From contig CAKMYZ010000014.1 in NCBI GenBank assembly GCA_929200255.1, positions 1 to 64,000 of the forward strand: 64,000 nucleotides of DNA. Direction: 5' to 3'. A program made the position numbers and the translations under genes. The notes under the pieces were generated by a model that saw nothing but the letters and a program-made list of their open reading frames with translations, did no database searches and was not told where the DNA came from. Source of the DNA: an uncultured Alphaproteobacteria bacterium (GTDB lineage: Bacteria > Pseudomonadota > Alphaproteobacteria > Rhodobacterales > Rhodobacteraceae). Shown here in pieces: positions 27,414 to 41,371 of the stretch (the first letter of the stretch is position 1; the number at the start of each line of letters is the position of its first letter).

Positions 27414-28275
27414 TCCAGAGGTCCGGGCCTCCGACGATCTGGCTGTCGATTGTGGCCAATGCCTGCGGGTCCTTGTGGGTGTAATCCAACTGGCTCAGCA
27501 CGTGACGGATCACTTGCACGCGCGCGCGGCGCTTGTCGTCTGAACGCACGATGGTCCACGGGGCGTGATCTGTATGCGTCCGCTCTAGGGTTTCGCCGAT
27601 AGCATCAGTGTATTGGTCCCACTTGCCAAGCCCTTCAACGTCGATCCAGCTGAGCTTCCACTGTTTTAGCGGATCGCTTTCCCGGTCCAGAAACCGTTTG
27701 AGCTGCGTGGCCCGACCCACATTCAGCCAAATCTTGAAAACCTTGATGCCTTCCTTGACCAGCATGTCCTCGAACTCTGGCGCCTGGGCAAACCAGCGTT
27801 CGCGCTGTTCGGGCGTGCAGAACCCAAAAACATGTTCGACAACGCCGCGATTGTACCAGCTGCGGTCAAAGATCGTGACTTCACCTTTGGCAGGTAAGTG
27901 CGCAATATAGCGTTGAAAATACCATTGCGCTGCTTCAACATCCGTTGGTTTCGACAACGCCACAACCTTGGCCCCGCGCGGGTTGAGGTTTTCACGGAAC
28001 CGTTTGATCGTACCACCTTTGCCCGCCGCATCACGGCCTTCAAAGACGATCGCGATGCGTTGTCCGGTGTCGCGCGCCCAGGACTGCATCCGCACCAATT
28101 CAATCTGCAACGCGGCCAGCGCCTCTTCGTAGGCATGACGTTTCCAGCGTTTGTCATAGGGGTAGCTCGTATTGATGATCTTGCCTTTTTGGGCAGATTT
28201 CACGGCTTTACGCAGGTCATCGGGGGCGCTTTCGGCGCAATAGCGGCTGATCCCGCCATCAAAAGGTAAATCCAT
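27406..28275 (-). CDS. ppk2: Polyphosphate kinase 2
   Basis: Encodes 289 residues of the PPK2 family, single-domain class I length. Walker [15 protein letters not shown], Walker B/lid [17 protein letters not shown], and [15 protein letters not shown]. It moves phosphate between polyphosphate and nucleoside diphosphates in the cytoplasm. GGGAG precedes the ATG. The downstream TetR overlaps its stop. Confidence 0.95.
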   Translation of the reverse strand: MDLPFDGGISRYCAESAPDDLRKAVKSAQKGKIINTSYPYDKRWKRHAYEEALAALQIELVRMQSWARDTGQRIAIVFEGRDAAGKGGTIKRFRENLNPRGAKVVALSKPTDVEAAQWYFQRYIAHLPAKGEVTIFDRSWYNRGVVEHVFGFCTPEQRERWFAQAPEFEDMLVKEGIKVFKIWLNVGRATQLKRFLDRESDPLKQWKLSWIDVEGLGKWDQYTDAIGETLERTHTDHAPWTIVRSDDKRRARVQVIRHVLSQLDYTHKDPQALATIDSQIVGGPDLWNA

Positions 28276-28331
28276 GAAAACTCTCCCGAACGTCTTGAGC
28301 CATATATGGGGGTTTGTGGTGCGAAGCGCAA

Positions 28332-29393
28332 TTATGGTTTGATACCTGGGCGCAGGCCCGTATCCGCCGCTGCCCGATCAATGGCATCCACTACAGCATC
28401 CGGCTCTGCGTGGTGCGGCATATGCCCCACACCGGGCAGGCGGGTTATATTCACCTGCGGGACGATTTTGGCGATCTCTTCGGCGTGAATGTGAATGGGC
28501 ACGGTTGTGTCCTCTTCACCATGCACAATTTCAATCGGTAGCGACAGTTCGGGGTAGCGCTTTGCCAGCTCCACGACCTGGGGTCGCGATGTGTTTACCT
28601 GCCGGGTATTCGCGCGCATGCTGCCAGGTCGCAGCGTCAGCCCGGCGCCGATGTAGTCGTCATACCCCTCTGGTGCGCTTTGCGGGGCAAATGTGGCTTC
28701 AATGCTGCTGCTCACGACGTTTTGCGGCACCAATGCTGATATCGCGGGGACTATCAGCATGCCGCCCAGCGCACTGCCGTTCACCGTGTAAAAGCGGCCC
28801 AGCCCACCCGGCCAAGGCATCGTGACACCAGCCAGTGATACAACCGCCTTGGCATTCACGGGGCTATCGTTATCCAGCCCCGCAACGGCCCATGCGTAGG
28901 ATACGATGCCCCCAAAACTATGCCCCACGACAATCGGATCAGTGATCCCGATGTTCAGCGCGGCTTCACGCAGCATGGCTGCCTGATCCTGCGGGCTGTC
29001 GCCTTCAGTCGCCATAAAGCCTTCGGCCACACCGGGCACGCGGTCGGTATATCCCAAACCCGGACGATCAAAGACCGTGACCGTATAGCGGTCCGTCAAT
29101 CGTCCCATCAGATCAAAGGTGAACTCACGCAGATTGCCACCGGCCCCATGCAGCAGGACCACATGTGGGCCAGAGCCGTCCTGCACATAGTGGACCCGAC
29201 CGCCGGTGACCGCCACAAACTGGCCCAGTGGGGGATAGGCTGCTTCGGCCCGCGCGGCCCGAAAGTTGGCCGTGAGCCCCGTTGCCACCGCTGCGACGCC
29301 GAGGGCGAGTGCGGTATATGAAAGCGCCTTAACTGCCAATCTTTTCCAACTCAAACGGTGTGCTTTGGTAAATCTCGTTGATCCAGTTGCCAT
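28332..29393 (-). CDS. Alpha/beta hydrolase
   Basis: Alpha/beta hydrolase fold with a membrane-anchor or signal helix ([18 protein letters not shown]). Catalytic residues: Ser in [11 protein letters not shown], Asp in HGEEDTTVP, His in [10 protein letters not shown]; oxyanion segment LLHGAGGN. Start is uncertain: ATG 29393 overlaps metA by 65 bases without a ribosome site, while a TTG at 29339 overlaps the metA stop by 11 bases with GGAAAAG upstream and keeps the signal helix. Esterase or peptidase substrate unknown. Confidence 0.85.
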   Translation of the reverse strand: MATGSTRFTKAHRLSWKRLAVKALSYTALALGVAAVATGLTANFRAARAEAAYPPLGQFVAVTGGRVHYVQDGSGPHVVLLHGAGGNLREFTFDLMGRLTDRYTVTVFDRPGLGYTDRVPGVAEGFMATEGDSPQDQAAMLREAALNIGITDPIVVGHSFGGIVSYAWAVAGLDNDSPVNAKAVVSLAGVTMPWPGGLGRFYTVNGSALGGMLIVPAISALVPQNVVSSSIEATFAPQSAPEGYDDYIGAGLTLRPGSMRANTRQVNTSRPQVVELAKRYPELSLPIEIVHGEEDTTVPIHIHAEEIAKIVPQVNITRLPGVGHMPHHAEPDAVVDAIDRAAADTGLRPGIKP

Positions 29394-30243
29394 ATAGGAG
29401 GTGCGCGTGACTTCTCCAGCGGTTTTGTGGCTGCTCGGTGGGATCATCGCCCGGATAGTAGTTCATCGGCACGTTGATCGCGGTGCCGCTCGCCACATCG
29501 CGATCATATTCCTGTTTGAGCGTGCCGCTGTCGTATTCAAAGTGGTTGAAGATATAGAGCGCCCGATGTGCGGGATCTTCCACCAGACAGGGTCCGGCCT
29601 CGTCACTTGTGATCAGCGTGGTCAGCCCGGCGGCGTCGATCTCATCCTGCCGCATTTCGGTCCAGCGACTGACCGGGATAACGCAATCGTCAGAGAAGCC
29701 GCGCAGGTAGGGCGATGCAGGCGCCTTGTTTACGTGGCGGAAACAGCCGAATGCCTTGTGATCCAGCATATGTTTTTTCACGCCGTGGAAGTGATTGATC
29801 ATCGCCATGCCACCCCAGCAGACACCAAATGTGGAGTGCACATGGGTCTGGGTCCATGCAAAAACCTCGGTCAGTTCCTGCCAATAGGTGACATCTTCAA
29901 ACGGGAGATGCTCAATCGGTGCGCCGGTGATGATCAGCCCGTCAAATTTCTGGTCCTTCACGGCCGAGAACGGTTGATAAAACTCCGCCATATGTTCGGC
30001 GGCAGTGTTTTTCGTCTTATGTTCAGACATGCGTACCAGTGACAGCTCAATCTGCAATGGTGTGGCCCCGATCAGCCGCGCAAACTGGTTTTCGGTCTGA
30101 ATCTTCTTGGGCATCAGGTTCAGCAAGGCAATCCGTAGCGGGCGGATATCCTGATGGGCGGCGCTGTCTTCATCAAGCACCATCACGCCTTCGTTGTTCA
30201 AGACGTCATAGGCGGGCAGGGCAGAGGGGAGTTTAATGGGCAT
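29329..30243 (-). CDS. metA: Homoserine O-acetyltransferase (MetA type)
   Basis: Encodes 304 residues of the MetA family: [42 protein letters not shown], catalytic Cys in [10 protein letters not shown], and His/Glu in HFEYD. The acyl-donor position reads [17 protein letters not shown]: a Glu where the succinyl-using E. coli enzyme has Gly. By the known Gly/Glu rule this predicts acetyl-CoA as donor. It makes activated homoserine for methionine. Only 36 bases precede it, so no SAM-II riboswitch fits there. Confidence 0.94.
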   Translation of the reverse strand: MPIKLPSALPAYDVLNNEGVMVLDEDSAAHQDIRPLRIALLNLMPKKIQTENQFARLIGATPLQIELSLVRMSEHKTKNTAAEHMAEFYQPFSAVKDQKFDGLIITGAPIEHLPFEDVTYWQELTEVFAWTQTHVHSTFGVCWGGMAMINHFHGVKKHMLDHKAFGCFRHVNKAPASPYLRGFSDDCVIPVSRWTEMRQDEIDAAGLTTLITSDEAGPCLVEDPAHRALYIFNHFEYDSGTLKQEYDRDVASGTAINVPMNYYPGDDPTEQPQNRWRSHAHLLYGNWINEIYQSTPFELEKIGS

Positions 30244-30279
30244 AGATCAAATCCTGATAAGAGGGCAGAGATAGGCGGC

Positions 30280-31143
30280 TTAGCCCCGCATCTCAAGGGC
30301 GTCAGCGATCATGCTGACAAAACCCTCCGTATCTTTGACCTGTTCCACCGCCGCTTGTGGGACCGTGATCCCCCATTTATCCGCCATTGCCTTATAGCGG
30401 GGCTGGCGGTGTGCCAGCGCCTTGGCAAAGGCCCAGCGAATAAAATCATCAGGGTCCACTTTGTCTGGCGCCACGTTGAACTCCGCCAGATAGGCCTGCC
30501 ATGTCGCCAGCAAAAACGCCGGGTCATACGACATCGGCTTGGGCTCTTCGTCGAACCGGCGGATCAGTTCAGCGGTATGCGCCTCGGTTCCTTCGATCCA
30601 GACCATCAGCGTCTTGGCGGCAAGATCGGTCAGGATCGGGTCATTGGGATTACCTGCATCAACCCATTCGCAGATCGACCCGCCCGTATCGCAGACAAAA
30701 TGCGGGTATTGATAAAGCGCCACCGAACGGTCGATGAAGTAGCTTGTGTCGTGCAGGGCTGCGACCTCGGCCTGCTGAAACTCGTTCTGGCGGCGGGTAT
30801 ACTCTTCCCACGCCAGGCCACCAAGCGCCGGATCACCGGGCTTGCCCAGATAGGATGACATCGGCTTGAGGTCATCAAATGAGATGTTGGAGCCGATATA
30901 GATCGAATTGGACCGCAAGAGATCCCGCAGGAACGGCACTTTCATCGCCTCGCGTTTGGCGTTGTCGGCGATCTTTTCGCCCATATAGCGCGTGCCAATG
31001 CGGTAATCGATTGAATAGTGAAACCAATCACCAGTGCTGCGCAGCATGGTCGACAGATAGGTCTTACCCAGACCGGACATGGCGAAAAGCAGGACACGCT
31101 TTTGCGGGGCGTAGCGCCAGTCTGATGCGGTTTTGTAGATCAT
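30280..31143 (-). CDS. P-loop ATPase of unknown role
   Basis: Start taken at ATG 31143 (287 residues; a TTG at 31164 is possible). The P-loop is FAMSGLGKTYLST near residues 20-32, followed by FHYSIDYRIGTRYMGEKI and SNISFDDLKPMSSYLGKPG. A mid-protein VCDTGGSICEWVD may be Walker B-like. It is a single-domain, soluble protein of a conserved alphaproteobacterial group, function not recognised; a nucleotide kinase or phosphate-loop ATPase role is possible. Confidence 0.72.
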   Translation of the reverse strand: MIYKTASDWRYAPQKRVLLFAMSGLGKTYLSTMLRSTGDWFHYSIDYRIGTRYMGEKIADNAKREAMKVPFLRDLLRSNSIYIGSNISFDDLKPMSSYLGKPGDPALGGLAWEEYTRRQNEFQQAEVAALHDTSYFIDRSVALYQYPHFVCDTGGSICEWVDAGNPNDPILTDLAAKTLMVWIEGTEAHTAELIRRFDEEPKPMSYDPAFLLATWQAYLAEFNVAPDKVDPDDFIRWAFAKALAHRQPRYKAMADKWGITVPQAAVEQVKDTEGFVSMIADALEMRG

Positions 31144-31350
31144 GTTTGATTGACTAAACGGCAAGTGGATGTTCTGCCAGCAGAATATGCAACATGACGC
31201 AGGCGCAACGTGAATTGTTGCGCCGGGTAACGAAGGTCGCAGGGGCCACCGCAGCTATGAGGGTATCTATGCGCCTTACATTGGCCGCCACACATTGACC
31301 ATGCATCATTGGTGATGCGACGCACGGTTAGATACAGCGGTCAAACCGAT

Positions 31351-31809
31351 CTACGCCAAGACACCCGGCCAATTAGCATCAGCAGCCGCGATGTTGCCGA
31401 GGATGTCCTGGCGCCAGCGTTCGCGCACACTGACCGAGAAGTTCAGGTAGAGCTTGTCATCGACAATCGTCCAAGCGTCCGGTGCGGTGGGGGCGGTGGC
31501 ACCTTTGCTGACCGCAAATGCACAGTAGCCACCGTATTGCGGGGCATAGGCTGCCGGGTCAGCCGCGAACATGTCGCGGTTTTCCTCGGACGCAAAGCGC
31601 CACGTGGCCCCCATATAGTCAAAGGTGATCGTTTCATCCCCAGGGATCGGAGCGCCTTCGGTGAAATAGGCAACAGCGTCTGTGCCATCTATGGCGATGC
31701 CGTCCTCTGCGTAGATCTCAGGTGTTGCGGCCATTGCGCCTGGGGCGAAGGCCGCGACCGCAGGCGCGGCGATGGTAAGGGTCAGCAAGTGGCGGCGTGT
31801 GATGGGCAT
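31351..31809 (-). CDS. Exported YHS-domain protein
   Basis: Start at 31809 (152 residues), with CCCGGAG upstream. The leader MPITRRHLLTLTIAAPAVAAFAPGAMA has twin arginines and an Ala-x-Ala site, so Tat export is possible. The mature part is a YHS domain: GTDAVAYFTEGAPIPG, FDYMGATWRFASEENRDMFAADPAAYAPQYGGYCAF. YHS domains bind metal or heme; the exact role is unknown. Confidence 0.88.
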   Translation of the reverse strand: MPITRRHLLTLTIAAPAVAAFAPGAMAATPEIYAEDGIAIDGTDAVAYFTEGAPIPGDETITFDYMGATWRFASEENRDMFAADPAAYAPQYGGYCAFAVSKGATAPTAPDAWTIVDDKLYLNFSVSVRERWRQDILGNIAAADANWPGVLA

Positions 31810-31921
31810 GTCAGTCTCCGGGGGATATTGCGTTGCTTTGGTCCCAAATGGGACCAACTGCCGGGCAAAATCCAGAGGTCACACAGACATGTGAGACTTA
31901 TTGCAAAGGGCCGTCGGCGGG

Positions 31922-33061
31922 CTATGCCCCCCGCCAGATCCAGCCACCGCCCAAAACGCGGGTGCTCTCTGGGTCATAGAAAACACAGGCCTGTCCCGGT
32001 GACACACCTTGTTCGGCCACAAGCAATTCAACTTCCGCTTCGGTGTCCGAGATCGGACGCAGAACCGCATCGGTTGGTGGACGGGTCGAACGCACACGCA
32101 CCGCAATCTGACGCTCATGCATGTCCATCAGCTTGCCGCCGCCTATCCAGTTAATCTCGCGGATCGGCACGCGGCGGGTGGCCAGCATGTCCTTGGGGCC
32201 GACAACAACCTGCTGTTGATCCACATCCAGTTTGACCACATAAAGCGGATCAGGCAGCCCGCCGATCCCCAGACCACGGCGTTGTCCGATGGTGTAATGG
32301 ATCACGCCCTTGTGTGTGCCAAGGACATTGCCATCGGCATCGACGATCTCACCGGGTTCCGCCGCACCGGGGCGCAGCTTTTCGATCACGGCGGCATAGT
32401 CGCCATTGGGCACAAAACAAATGTCCTGGCTGTCAGGTTTGTCAGCCACGCTCAGCCCATATTTGCCAGCAAGCGCGCGCGTTTCTTCCTTGGACGCGTG
32501 ATGGCCCAGGGGAAACCGCAGGTAATCCAGTTGATTCTGCGTTGTAGAGAACAGGAAATAGCTTTGATCCTTGGTGGGATCTGCCGCTGCATGCAATTCG
32601 GCCCCGGCAACACCCATCTTGCGCTGGATGTAGTGACCGGTCGCCATGCAGTCGGCATCCAGATCTTTTGCTGTCTCCAGCAGATCCTTGAATTTCACCC
32701 GCTCATTGCAGCGGATGCAGGGCACAGGGGTCGCGCCGCCAAGATAGCTGTCGGCAAATTCATCCATCACCGCTTCGCGGAAGGTGTTTTCATAGTCCAG
32801 GACGTAGTGGGGAAATCCCATGTCTTCAGCGACCCGGCGCGCGTCATGAATGTCGCGTCCGGCACAGCAGGCACCTTTCTTGGCAAGGGCAGCACCGTGA
32901 TCGTAAAGCTGCAATGTGACGCCAACCACATCGTAACCTTCCTCTGCCAACATCGCCGCAACAACAGAGCTGTCGACGCCACCTGACATCGCCACAACAA
33001 CCCGGGTTTGTGCGGGTGGTTTGGCAAAGCCAAGCGAGTTTAGGGGTGTATCAAGCGGCAT
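31922..33061 (-). CDS. mnmA: tRNA-specific 2-thiouridylase
   Basis: Encodes 379 residues. PP-loop [11 protein letters not shown] near residue 26, catalytic Cys in [21 protein letters not shown] and second in [12 protein letters not shown], and a C-terminal beta-barrel (GQACVFYD). MnmA thiolates uridine 34 of tRNA-Lys, -Glu and -Gln using sulfur relayed from a desulfurase. Not operonic with the divergent sciP. Confidence 0.97.
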   Translation of the reverse strand: MPLDTPLNSLGFAKPPAQTRVVVAMSGGVDSSVVAAMLAEEGYDVVGVTLQLYDHGAALAKKGACCAGRDIHDARRVAEDMGFPHYVLDYENTFREAVMDEFADSYLGGATPVPCIRCNERVKFKDLLETAKDLDADCMATGHYIQRKMGVAGAELHAAADPTKDQSYFLFSTTQNQLDYLRFPLGHHASKEETRALAGKYGLSVADKPDSQDICFVPNGDYAAVIEKLRPGAAEPGEIVDADGNVLGTHKGVIHYTIGQRRGLGIGGLPDPLYVVKLDVDQQQVVVGPKDMLATRRVPIREINWIGGGKLMDMHERQIAVRVRSTRPPTDAVLRPISDTEAEVELLVAEQGVSPGQACVFYDPESTRVLGGGWIWRGA

Positions 33062-33191
33062 GGCTATTCCAGATGTATTGGATTCGCGAAGAAATATAGG
33101 AAAATGTGAGGCACTCTCAAGGGGGCGCTACACCACTCTTTAAGCACTGCGCTGCATAAACTTTGGCGGAGTAGATGAAAAGAGGTGCGAG

Positions 33192-33470
33192 ATGTATCTG
33201 AGAAAGGTGGAAGGACCACGGTCTGTGACGTTGCCGGACGGATCGGTTATGACACGGGCCGACCTGCCCAGCACAGACACCAGACGTTGGGTGGCGTCAC
33301 GAAAAGCCGCGGTGCTGCGGGCGGTCTTGTCGGGGCTGATCACAAGGAAAGAAGCATTGGAGCGATATAATCTGTCTGATGAAGAATTTACGGAATGGGA
33401 ACAGGCAGTTGGCAACCACGGTGAGGCAGCACTGAAGGCCACAACGATACAACGCTATAGACAACCATAG
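33192..33470 (+). CDS. sciP: CtrA inhibitor SciP (DUF1153)
   Basis: Encodes 92 residues with AGGTGCGAG upstream. The sequence VEGPRSVTLPDGSVMTRADLPSTDTRRWVASRKAAVL then GLITRKEALERYNLSDEEF is the DUF1153/SciP helix-turn-helix. In Caulobacter SciP binds CtrA and blocks CtrA-activated transcription. It lies 91 bases upstream of ctrA on the same strand, the usual Rhodobacteraceae arrangement. Confidence 0.95.
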   Translation: MYLRKVEGPRSVTLPDGSVMTRADLPSTDTRRWVASRKAAVLRAVLSGLITRKEALERYNLSDEEFTEWEQAVGNHGEAALKATTIQRYRQP

Positions 33471-33508
33471 GTAGAATATCTAATCTCCTCACTTACGGTA
33501 ACGTGTGA

Positions 33509-33532
33509 TTAACCTTTGGGGGTTTAGGTTAA
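33509..33532. promoter_or_regulatory. Palindrome upstream of ctrA (possible CtrA site)
   Basis: TTAACC at 33509-33514 and GGTTAA at 33527-33532 form a perfect 6-base inverted repeat with a 12-base spacer, 30 bases before the ctrA start. CtrA binds TTAA half-sites, usually 7 bases apart in direct orientation, so the geometry here is unusual; autoregulation by CtrA or SciP is inferred. Confidence 0.4.
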
Positions 33533-33561
33533 CGGCACCAAACAAAGAGTGGAGAACTCGA

Positions 33562-34275
33562 ATGCGTGTCCTACTGGTTGAAGATGACCCAACAACCTCC
33601 AAAAGCATCGAACTGATGCTGACCCATGCAAACCTGAACGTCTATGCGACGGATCTTGGTGAAGAGGGGATCGACCTAGCGAAGCTGTACGACTACGATC
33701 TGATCCTGCTCGATATCAATCTACCCGATATGAACGGACATGAAGTGCTGCGCCAGCTGCGCCTGTCGCGGATTGAAACGCCCATTCTGATCCTGTCAGG
33801 TGACGACGACACGGAAAGCAAGCTGAAAAGCTTTGGTTTTGGGGCTGACGATTACCTTACGAAACCCTTCCATCGCGAAGAGCTGGTGGCGCGCATCCAT
33901 GCGATTATCCGGCGTTCAAAGGGGCACGCACAATCGATTATCAAGACAGGCGATGTCGCCGTGAACCTTGATGCCAAAACGGTAGAGGTCGAAGGCAGCA
34001 CGGTGCATTTGACTGGTAAAGAATACCAGATCCTTGAATTGCTGAGCCTGCGCAAGGGCACAACGCTGACCAAAGAAATGTTCCTTAACCATCTATATGG
34101 CGGCATGGATGAGCCTGAGTTGAAAATCATCGACGTCTTTATCTGCAAACTGCGCAAAAAACTCAGCGAAGCAACGCAGGGTGAAAATTATATCGAGACG
34201 GTTTGGGGCCGCGGCTATGTTTTGCGCGATCCAAGCCCGGTCGCTATGCCTGAAAAAATTGCGGTGGGCGCCTAG
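33562..34275 (+). CDS. ctrA: Cell-cycle response regulator CtrA
   Basis: Start at 33562 (237 residues; GTGGAGAA upstream); the frame to 33505 runs through the promoter. OmpR-type regulator: receiver with [20 protein letters not shown] and phospho-acceptor Asp51 in [11 protein letters not shown]; winged helix with [17 protein letters not shown] and [27 protein letters not shown]. In Rhodobacteraceae CtrA controls motility, gene-transfer agent and cell-cycle genes; ChpT phosphorylates it. Confidence 0.98.
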   Translation: MRVLLVEDDPTTSKSIELMLTHANLNVYATDLGEEGIDLAKLYDYDLILLDINLPDMNGHEVLRQLRLSRIETPILILSGDDDTESKLKSFGFGADDYLTKPFHREELVARIHAIIRRSKGHAQSIIKTGDVAVNLDAKTVEVEGSTVHLTGKEYQILELLSLRKGTTLTKEMFLNHLYGGMDEPELKIIDVFICKLRKKLSEATQGENYIETVWGRGYVLRDPSPVAMPEKIAVGA

Positions 34276-34366
34276 GGGGAGCAGATTGGCGCGTTTCGGT
34301 TTGATTTGACCTAAGACGGCATCCCCGCTGCAAACGGCGCTTTACGGCGATGGGTTGCCCGCCTAA

Positions 34367-38637
<4,271 letters not shown>

Positions 38638-38729
38638 GTTAAGTCACCATCAAATGTTCACAAAAAGTTCTTTACAGGGCGTTAACGATATGAGAACAAA
38701 GCAGCAACAGAACATAAAAGGAACATGCT

Positions 38730-38852
38730 ATGGCAGAAGAGATCAAATCCGTTATCTCCCGGTCACGCGATACGCTCTTTGCTGATGCGCTTGGTGTTGT
38801 TGCTTTGATGGTCATGCTGATTGTCGGATTGTCCCTCCCCGGAATGATCTGA
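38730..38852 (+). CDS. 40-residue single-span membrane protein
   Basis: A short gene with AAAAGGAAC upstream of the ATG. The product starts MAEEIKSVISRSRDTLFADA (charged, amphipathic) and ends in a hydrophobic helix VVALMVMLIVGLSLPGMI with no tail, so it is probably tail-anchored in the membrane. I recall similar SR-DTL...GVVAL...GLSLPG peptides as conserved in Rhodobacteraceae. Function unknown. A strong terminator lies about 140 bases further on. Confidence 0.7.
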   Translation: MAEEIKSVISRSRDTLFADALGVVALMVMLIVGLSLPGMI

Positions 38853-38990
38853 TTTGCCTGCCGGTCTGGCCCGGTCTTGCTGCATTGCCCTGTCCCAAGA
38901 ATGCAATGTTGATGACCTGCCTGTCTGATGTCCATAGCGGGGGTTTTGCCTCTCCCCAATGAACAAGGACCGGGCTGAACCGTGCTTTCC
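38853..38990 (+). other. Structured untranslated stretch after the 40-residue gene
   Basis: No gene is visible. GCCCGGTC at 38869-38876 is complementary to GACCGGGC at 38968-38975, and within that span GCATTGC can pair with GCAATG near 38882-38908. Together with the terminator at 38992-39030 this could be a long structured 3' untranslated region or a small RNA. Confidence 0.35.
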
Positions 38991-38991
38991 T

Positions 38992-39030
38992 GCCGCCGCC
39001 ACTCTGTCCCGGGTGTGCGGCGGTTTTTTT
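38992..39030 (+). terminator. Rho-independent terminator
   Basis: A GCCGCCGCCAC arm pairs with GTGCGGCGG and is followed by seven Ts. It ends the transcript carrying the 40-residue membrane protein and touches the stop codon of the opposite NifU-like gene. Confidence 0.85.
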
Positions 39031-39475
39031 ATGCGGTGGCTTGATTGGCCTGCAAGGCGTCCAGCGTGGCATCAAAAGCCAGCATGATCGAGGCATGGCG
39101 GTTCTTGTAGTCCTTGGCAGGTTGTAACACCTCAAGATCGCCAAAAGGGGCCGCCGGCACTGGGCCGCCGGATTTGAGCATTGCGTTTAATGCATCGCGC
39201 CCATCTTGCACCTGCGCAACGGTTAGGCCGATAATGTTTGCCCCCACGATCGCCGCCGCCGCCTGTCCCAATGCGCAGGCTTTCACGTCCTGGCCATAGT
39301 CCGTGATCACGCCACCGCGCACTGTCACATCCACTGTGACGGTTGATCCGCAAAGCGGCGCGCGTTTCTTGGCTGTCGCTGTGGGGTCATCCAGCCGTGC
39401 TGCGCGCGGCATATCCGCAGCCAGCGCCAGAATACGCCCGGAATAGAGTTTGATCAGATCATTTTCAGCCGACAT
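39029..39475 (-). CDS. NifU/IscU-like iron-sulfur scaffold protein
   Basis: Encodes 148 residues. IscU/NifU-N features: LYSGRILALAADMPRAARL, the first Cys in APLCGSTVTVDV, the second in VKACALGQAAAAIVGANIIG. The third cluster-ligand Cys of classical IscU is not in its usual place in the C-terminal helix, so its scaffold capacity is uncertain; it may be a SufU-like sulfur carrier. ATG overlaps no neighbour; divergent from hisI. Confidence 0.82.
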   Translation of the reverse strand: MSAENDLIKLYSGRILALAADMPRAARLDDPTATAKKRAPLCGSTVTVDVTVRGGVITDYGQDVKACALGQAAAAIVGANIIGLTVAQVQDGRDALNAMLKSGGPVPAAPFGDLEVLQPAKDYKNRHASIMLAFDATLDALQANQATA

Positions 39476-39541
39476 TGCGTTGCCCTTTGCACTTACGCCT
39501 TCTAGATAGTCATCACACCACGGCTTGCAAAGGTTTTTGAT

Positions 39542-39907
39542 ATGTCATTCGACCCAACCACCCTGCGCTATAATGAGGCAGGGCTGATCCCCGCAATAGC
39601 ACAGGATGCAGCCTCTGGTGAGGTCTTGATGATGGCCTGGATGAATGCCGAGGCTGTGGCCCGGACGTTAGACACAGGGCAGGTGACCTATTGGTCGCGC
39701 TCGCGGCAAGAGTTCTGGGTCAAAGGTGCGACCAGCGGGCATACGCAAGCGCTGGTCGAGTTCCACCTTGATTGCGACCGTGATTGCCTGTTGCTGACCG
39801 TCACACAGCAGGGGGCCGCCTGCCACACCGGGCGGCGCACCTGTTTTTACACGGCAGTGCAGAACGGGGAAGAGGTGGAAACCTCCACCCCGATGGTTGA
39901 ACACTAG
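39542..39907 (+). CDS. hisI: Phosphoribosyl-AMP cyclohydrolase
   Basis: Encodes 121 residues, full length. Signature blocks: [40 protein letters not shown], and the metal site [27 protein letters not shown] with three Cys and Asp residues. Third step of histidine synthesis. Shares four bases with the convergent gluQRS. Confidence 0.97.
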   Translation: MSFDPTTLRYNEAGLIPAIAQDAASGEVLMMAWMNAEAVARTLDTGQVTYWSRSRQEFWVKGATSGHTQALVEFHLDCDRDCLLLTVTQQGAACHTGRRTCFYTAVQNGEEVETSTPMVEH

Positions 39908-40734
39908 CTGTCAAAGCCAATCATCTGGCGGATGTCCACAGGGCTTAACCCTTCGGCGCGATACCTTCCCAATGCCTTCGATTTATCTATCTTTGCCAGG
40001 CGCTTACCCTGCCCATCCGTGATCAGGCGATGATGGTGGTAGATGGGTGTCGGAAGGCCCAGCAGCGCCTGAAGCAAAACGTGCAATGGGGTTAGGGCTT
40101 CCAGATCCATCCCGCGCACCACATGGGTGATGGCTTGCCTTGCATCGTCATGGACGCAGGCAAGATGATAGGCCGGATCGCCGGTGTCCTTGCGGCGCAA
40201 CACAGGGTCACCAAGGATTTCAATCAGCCTCTCGGGCACAACGTTGATCTGCTTCTGCTCGCTGCCGCCAGTCTCACGATAGGTGAGTGCTGACGCCACA
40301 CGGTTTGCTGCTTTGGCCAAATCCAAACGCAGGGCATCGCCGGGTTTGGCATCGCTCATGGAGCGTATACGGCAGGTGCCCGGATAGATTATGCCATCCG
40401 CGCCAGGCACGCCTCCTGCGTCGACCACTTGTCGTCTGCTGCAAGAGCATGGGTAGATTAAACCTTCGGTGGCAAGGCGTTTCAGCACCTTGTCATAATC
40501 GATATAGTGCTCTGATTGGCGCAACACTGGGGTCGGCCAGTGCAGCCCAAGCCACGCCAAGTCTTCATAGATTGCCGCTTCATGCTGTGGCCTGACACGT
40601 GAGCTGTCTGTGTCCTCGATCCTGAGCAAAGCAGTCCCCCCCAGACGTCCAGCAACACCCCACACGGTGATTGCCGAATACGCATGTCCCAGATGCAACG
40701 GCCCCGTAGGCGATGGTGCAAAGCGTGTGATCAC
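39904..40734 (-). CDS. gluQRS: Glutamyl-Q tRNA(Asp) synthetase
   Basis: Encodes 276 residues, the truncated GluRS-like paralogue lacking an anticodon-binding domain. [20 protein letters not shown] (HIGH-like), zinc-type [14 protein letters not shown]...YPGTCR segment, and [10 protein letters not shown] (KMSKS-like). It charges glutamate onto queuosine of tRNA-Asp. Its ATG overlaps the methyltransferase stop (ATGA). Confidence 0.95.
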   Translation of the reverse strand: MITRFAPSPTGPLHLGHAYSAITVWGVAGRLGGTALLRIEDTDSSRVRPQHEAAIYEDLAWLGLHWPTPVLRQSEHYIDYDKVLKRLATEGLIYPCSCSRRQVVDAGGVPGADGIIYPGTCRIRSMSDAKPGDALRLDLAKAANRVASALTYRETGGSEQKQINVVPERLIEILGDPVLRRKDTGDPAYHLACVHDDARQAITHVVRGMDLEALTPLHVLLQALLGLPTPIYHHHRLITDGQGKRLAKIDKSKALGRYRAEGLSPVDIRQMIGFDS

Positions 40735-41348
40735 CGGCGGCGCAGGATAATGACGTCAGAGCCCATACCGACGTCTTCCAGATGGGGGCCGTGTTCGCGA
40801 AAGATTACCTCGACATGGCCTGTACTTACCTCGGCGCCCAATGCGTCGGCATAGCTGTCATCTTCTAGCGTTGGCCCGTTGTAGGACAGGGCCAACAGCC
40901 CTCCGGTGGCGAATTTGGCCACCAGTGGTGCGAGCGTGTCAGGTGGGGCCGCCCCAAGGCTGATCACGCCAACAGCGACAATGACGTCATAATCACCCTT
41001 GGCAAAGCTCAACGCGCCGGGTGTGGAATGCCATGTCTTGCCATAAAGCCCTGTTTTAGTGGCGATTTCCAACATTTCGACGGTCACGTCGGTGCCGTCC
41101 ATCTGCGTAAACCCAGCCTTGCGCAGGGCCGCCCCACCAATGCCTGTGCCGCATCCAAAATCTAGTATTTTCGCGTCAAGCGGCGCGTGATCGGCCAAAG
41201 CCGCAGCAAGCCGGGCAGGGGTCCGATAGCCACGCGCCTGCACCTCTGCATCATAGGTATCGGCCCATGCGGCATAGACTGAAATCGTCTCTTCCACAGG
41301 TCGCGGGGTCCAGAGCGAGGGTTGCAGCACGTCTTTTTTCCTGGTCAT
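40731..41348 (-). CDS. SAM-dependent methyltransferase
   Basis: Start at 41348 (205 residues). Class I methyltransferase: ETISVYAAWADTYDAEVQARGYRTPARLA, SAM loop KILDFGCGTGIGGAALRKAGF, DGTDVTVEMLEIA and DVIVAVGVISLG. Domain like UbiE/Methyltransf_11. Substrate unknown. Lies between trmFO and gluQRS in one minus-strand cluster; 4-base overlap with gluQRS. Confidence 0.86.
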   Translation of the reverse strand: MTRKKDVLQPSLWTPRPVEETISVYAAWADTYDAEVQARGYRTPARLAAALADHAPLDAKILDFGCGTGIGGAALRKAGFTQMDGTDVTVEMLEIATKTGLYGKTWHSTPGALSFAKGDYDVIVAVGVISLGAAPPDTLAPLVAKFATGGLLALSYNGPTLEDDSYADALGAEVSTGHVEVIFREHGPHLEDVGMGSDVIILRRR

Positions 41349-41371
41349 ACCGGGCAGTCTAGAACCAGGGC

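Noticed and set aside
30244..30279. SAM-II riboswitch before metA
   Set aside because: Only 36 bases separate metA from the next gene, too short for the aptamer.
31202..31224. Eight-base hairpin GGCGCAAC/GTTGCGCC as terminator
   Set aside because: No T tract on either strand; at most a minor structure in a 180-base gap without a gene.
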